DNA of 64,000 bases, from contig NZ_CP015637.1 in assembly GCF_001708445.1 (NCBI RefSeq), positions 5,085,001 to 5,149,000 on the forward strand, given 5' to 3'. The notes beneath the pieces were generated by a model. The model searched no databases. It saw nothing but the letters and a program-made list of their open reading frames with translations, and had not been told where the DNA came from. The position numbers and the translations under genes are program-made. The stretch comes from Pseudomonas fluorescens (GTDB lineage: Bacteria; Pseudomonadota; Gammaproteobacteria; Pseudomonadales; Pseudomonadaceae). Shown here in pieces: positions 63,890 through 64,000 of the stretch (within the stretch, counting starts at the first letter, position 1; each line of letters begins with the position of its first letter).

Positions 63890-64000
63890 ATGATGAACCT
63901 GATGCACTGGCGCCTGCTGGTGGCGGTGGCCGATCACGGCAGCATCACCGCCGCCGCCGGACATGTCGGCATGACCCAGTCCGCCGCCAGCCAGGCCATG
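63890..64000 (+). CDS. LysR-family regulator, N-terminal part (cut by window end)
   Basis: 37 codons visible: MHWRLLVAVADHGSITAAAGHVGMTQSAASQAM follows the start, a LysR HTH with SITAAA and TQSAASQA. Divergent from the glutathione transferase, which it may control. ATG 63890 or the next ATG at 63893 is the start. Confidence 0.88.
   Translation, partial: MMNLMHWRLLVAVADHGSITAAAGHVGMTQSAASQAM

Overview
The window reads as chromosomal DNA of a fluorescent pseudomonad (Pseudomonas fluorescens group). The grounds are uniformly GC-rich coding sequence, many palindromic REP/REPIN repeats with the cores GCGAGCTTGCTCGC, GGGGGCTTGCCCCC and GCGGGCTTGCCCCGC, and gene orders typical of the genus: aotJQMOP-argR, gtsABCD-oprB with hexR/zwf-pgl-eda, and phaJ-type hydratase/lipase/fadD2/fadD1. 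No rRNA, tRNA, CRISPR array, phage or complete insertion sequence was seen.

Layout. 1-1039: end of a leucine-rich-repeat protein. 1051-6416 (minus): arginine/ornithine ABC importer aotJQMOP and its regulator argR. 7067-9022 (minus): acetyl-CoA synthetase. 9418-11598: a DUF2790 protein, then nrdB, whose start region carries a 77-bp tandem duplication that breaks the reading frame. 11694-13763: an HNH-nuclease remnant, a HAD phosphatase and a LysR regulator. 13939-18027: an argininosuccinate-lyase-like enzyme with a polar amino-acid ABC importer. 18176-24596: MFS transporter, a zinc-finger-like hypothetical, a small HTH protein behind a LexA-type box, an amidase and a degenerate amidase relative, and a metallo-beta-lactamase-fold hydrolase divergent from a TetR regulator. 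25548-28188: a MASE2-GGDEF diguanylate cyclase and a BdlA-like PAS-PAS-MCP protein preceded by an AlgU-type promoter, both pointing to control of biofilm or dispersal. 28273-34460: DUF1003 protein, LysR, a glutamine-amidotransferase-like/ABM pair, GlpQ, PepSY protein and a ZntB/CorA transporter. 34520-38790: pxpB-pxpC and a Pit phosphate transporter, flanked by two copies of a nested palindromic element.

38964-51049 is a sugar block: an AGE-family (mannose-isomerase-like) enzyme, the glucose ABC importer gtsABCD, porin oprB, a hexose-6-phosphate mutarotase, hexR, and zwf-pgl-eda. Together these take hexoses across both membranes and into the Entner-Doudoroff route. The isomerase and the gts operon share a near-identical operator/promoter block, so they are probably co-regulated; a HexR-type box lies between hexR and zwf.

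51156-64000: class V aminotransferase, DUF3820 and DUF2383-type proteins, a fatty-acid block (MaoC hydratase, lysophospholipase-like hydrolase, fadD2, fadD1), a hypothetical protein, CsbD, YihY/BrkB, peptide deformylase, an exported SAM-methyltransferase-like protein, a GNAT, a Lys-rich micropeptide, a glutathione transferase and the start of a LysR gene cut by the window edge.

The most notable signals are the frame-breaking tandem duplication in nrdB, the nested element that sits each time at the GGGCTTG core of a REP sequence, the paired operators of the hexose genes, and three candidate regulatory sites (LexA-type box, AlgU-type promoter, fadD1 inverted repeat). All calls come from reading the sequence and recalling families; no database search was run.
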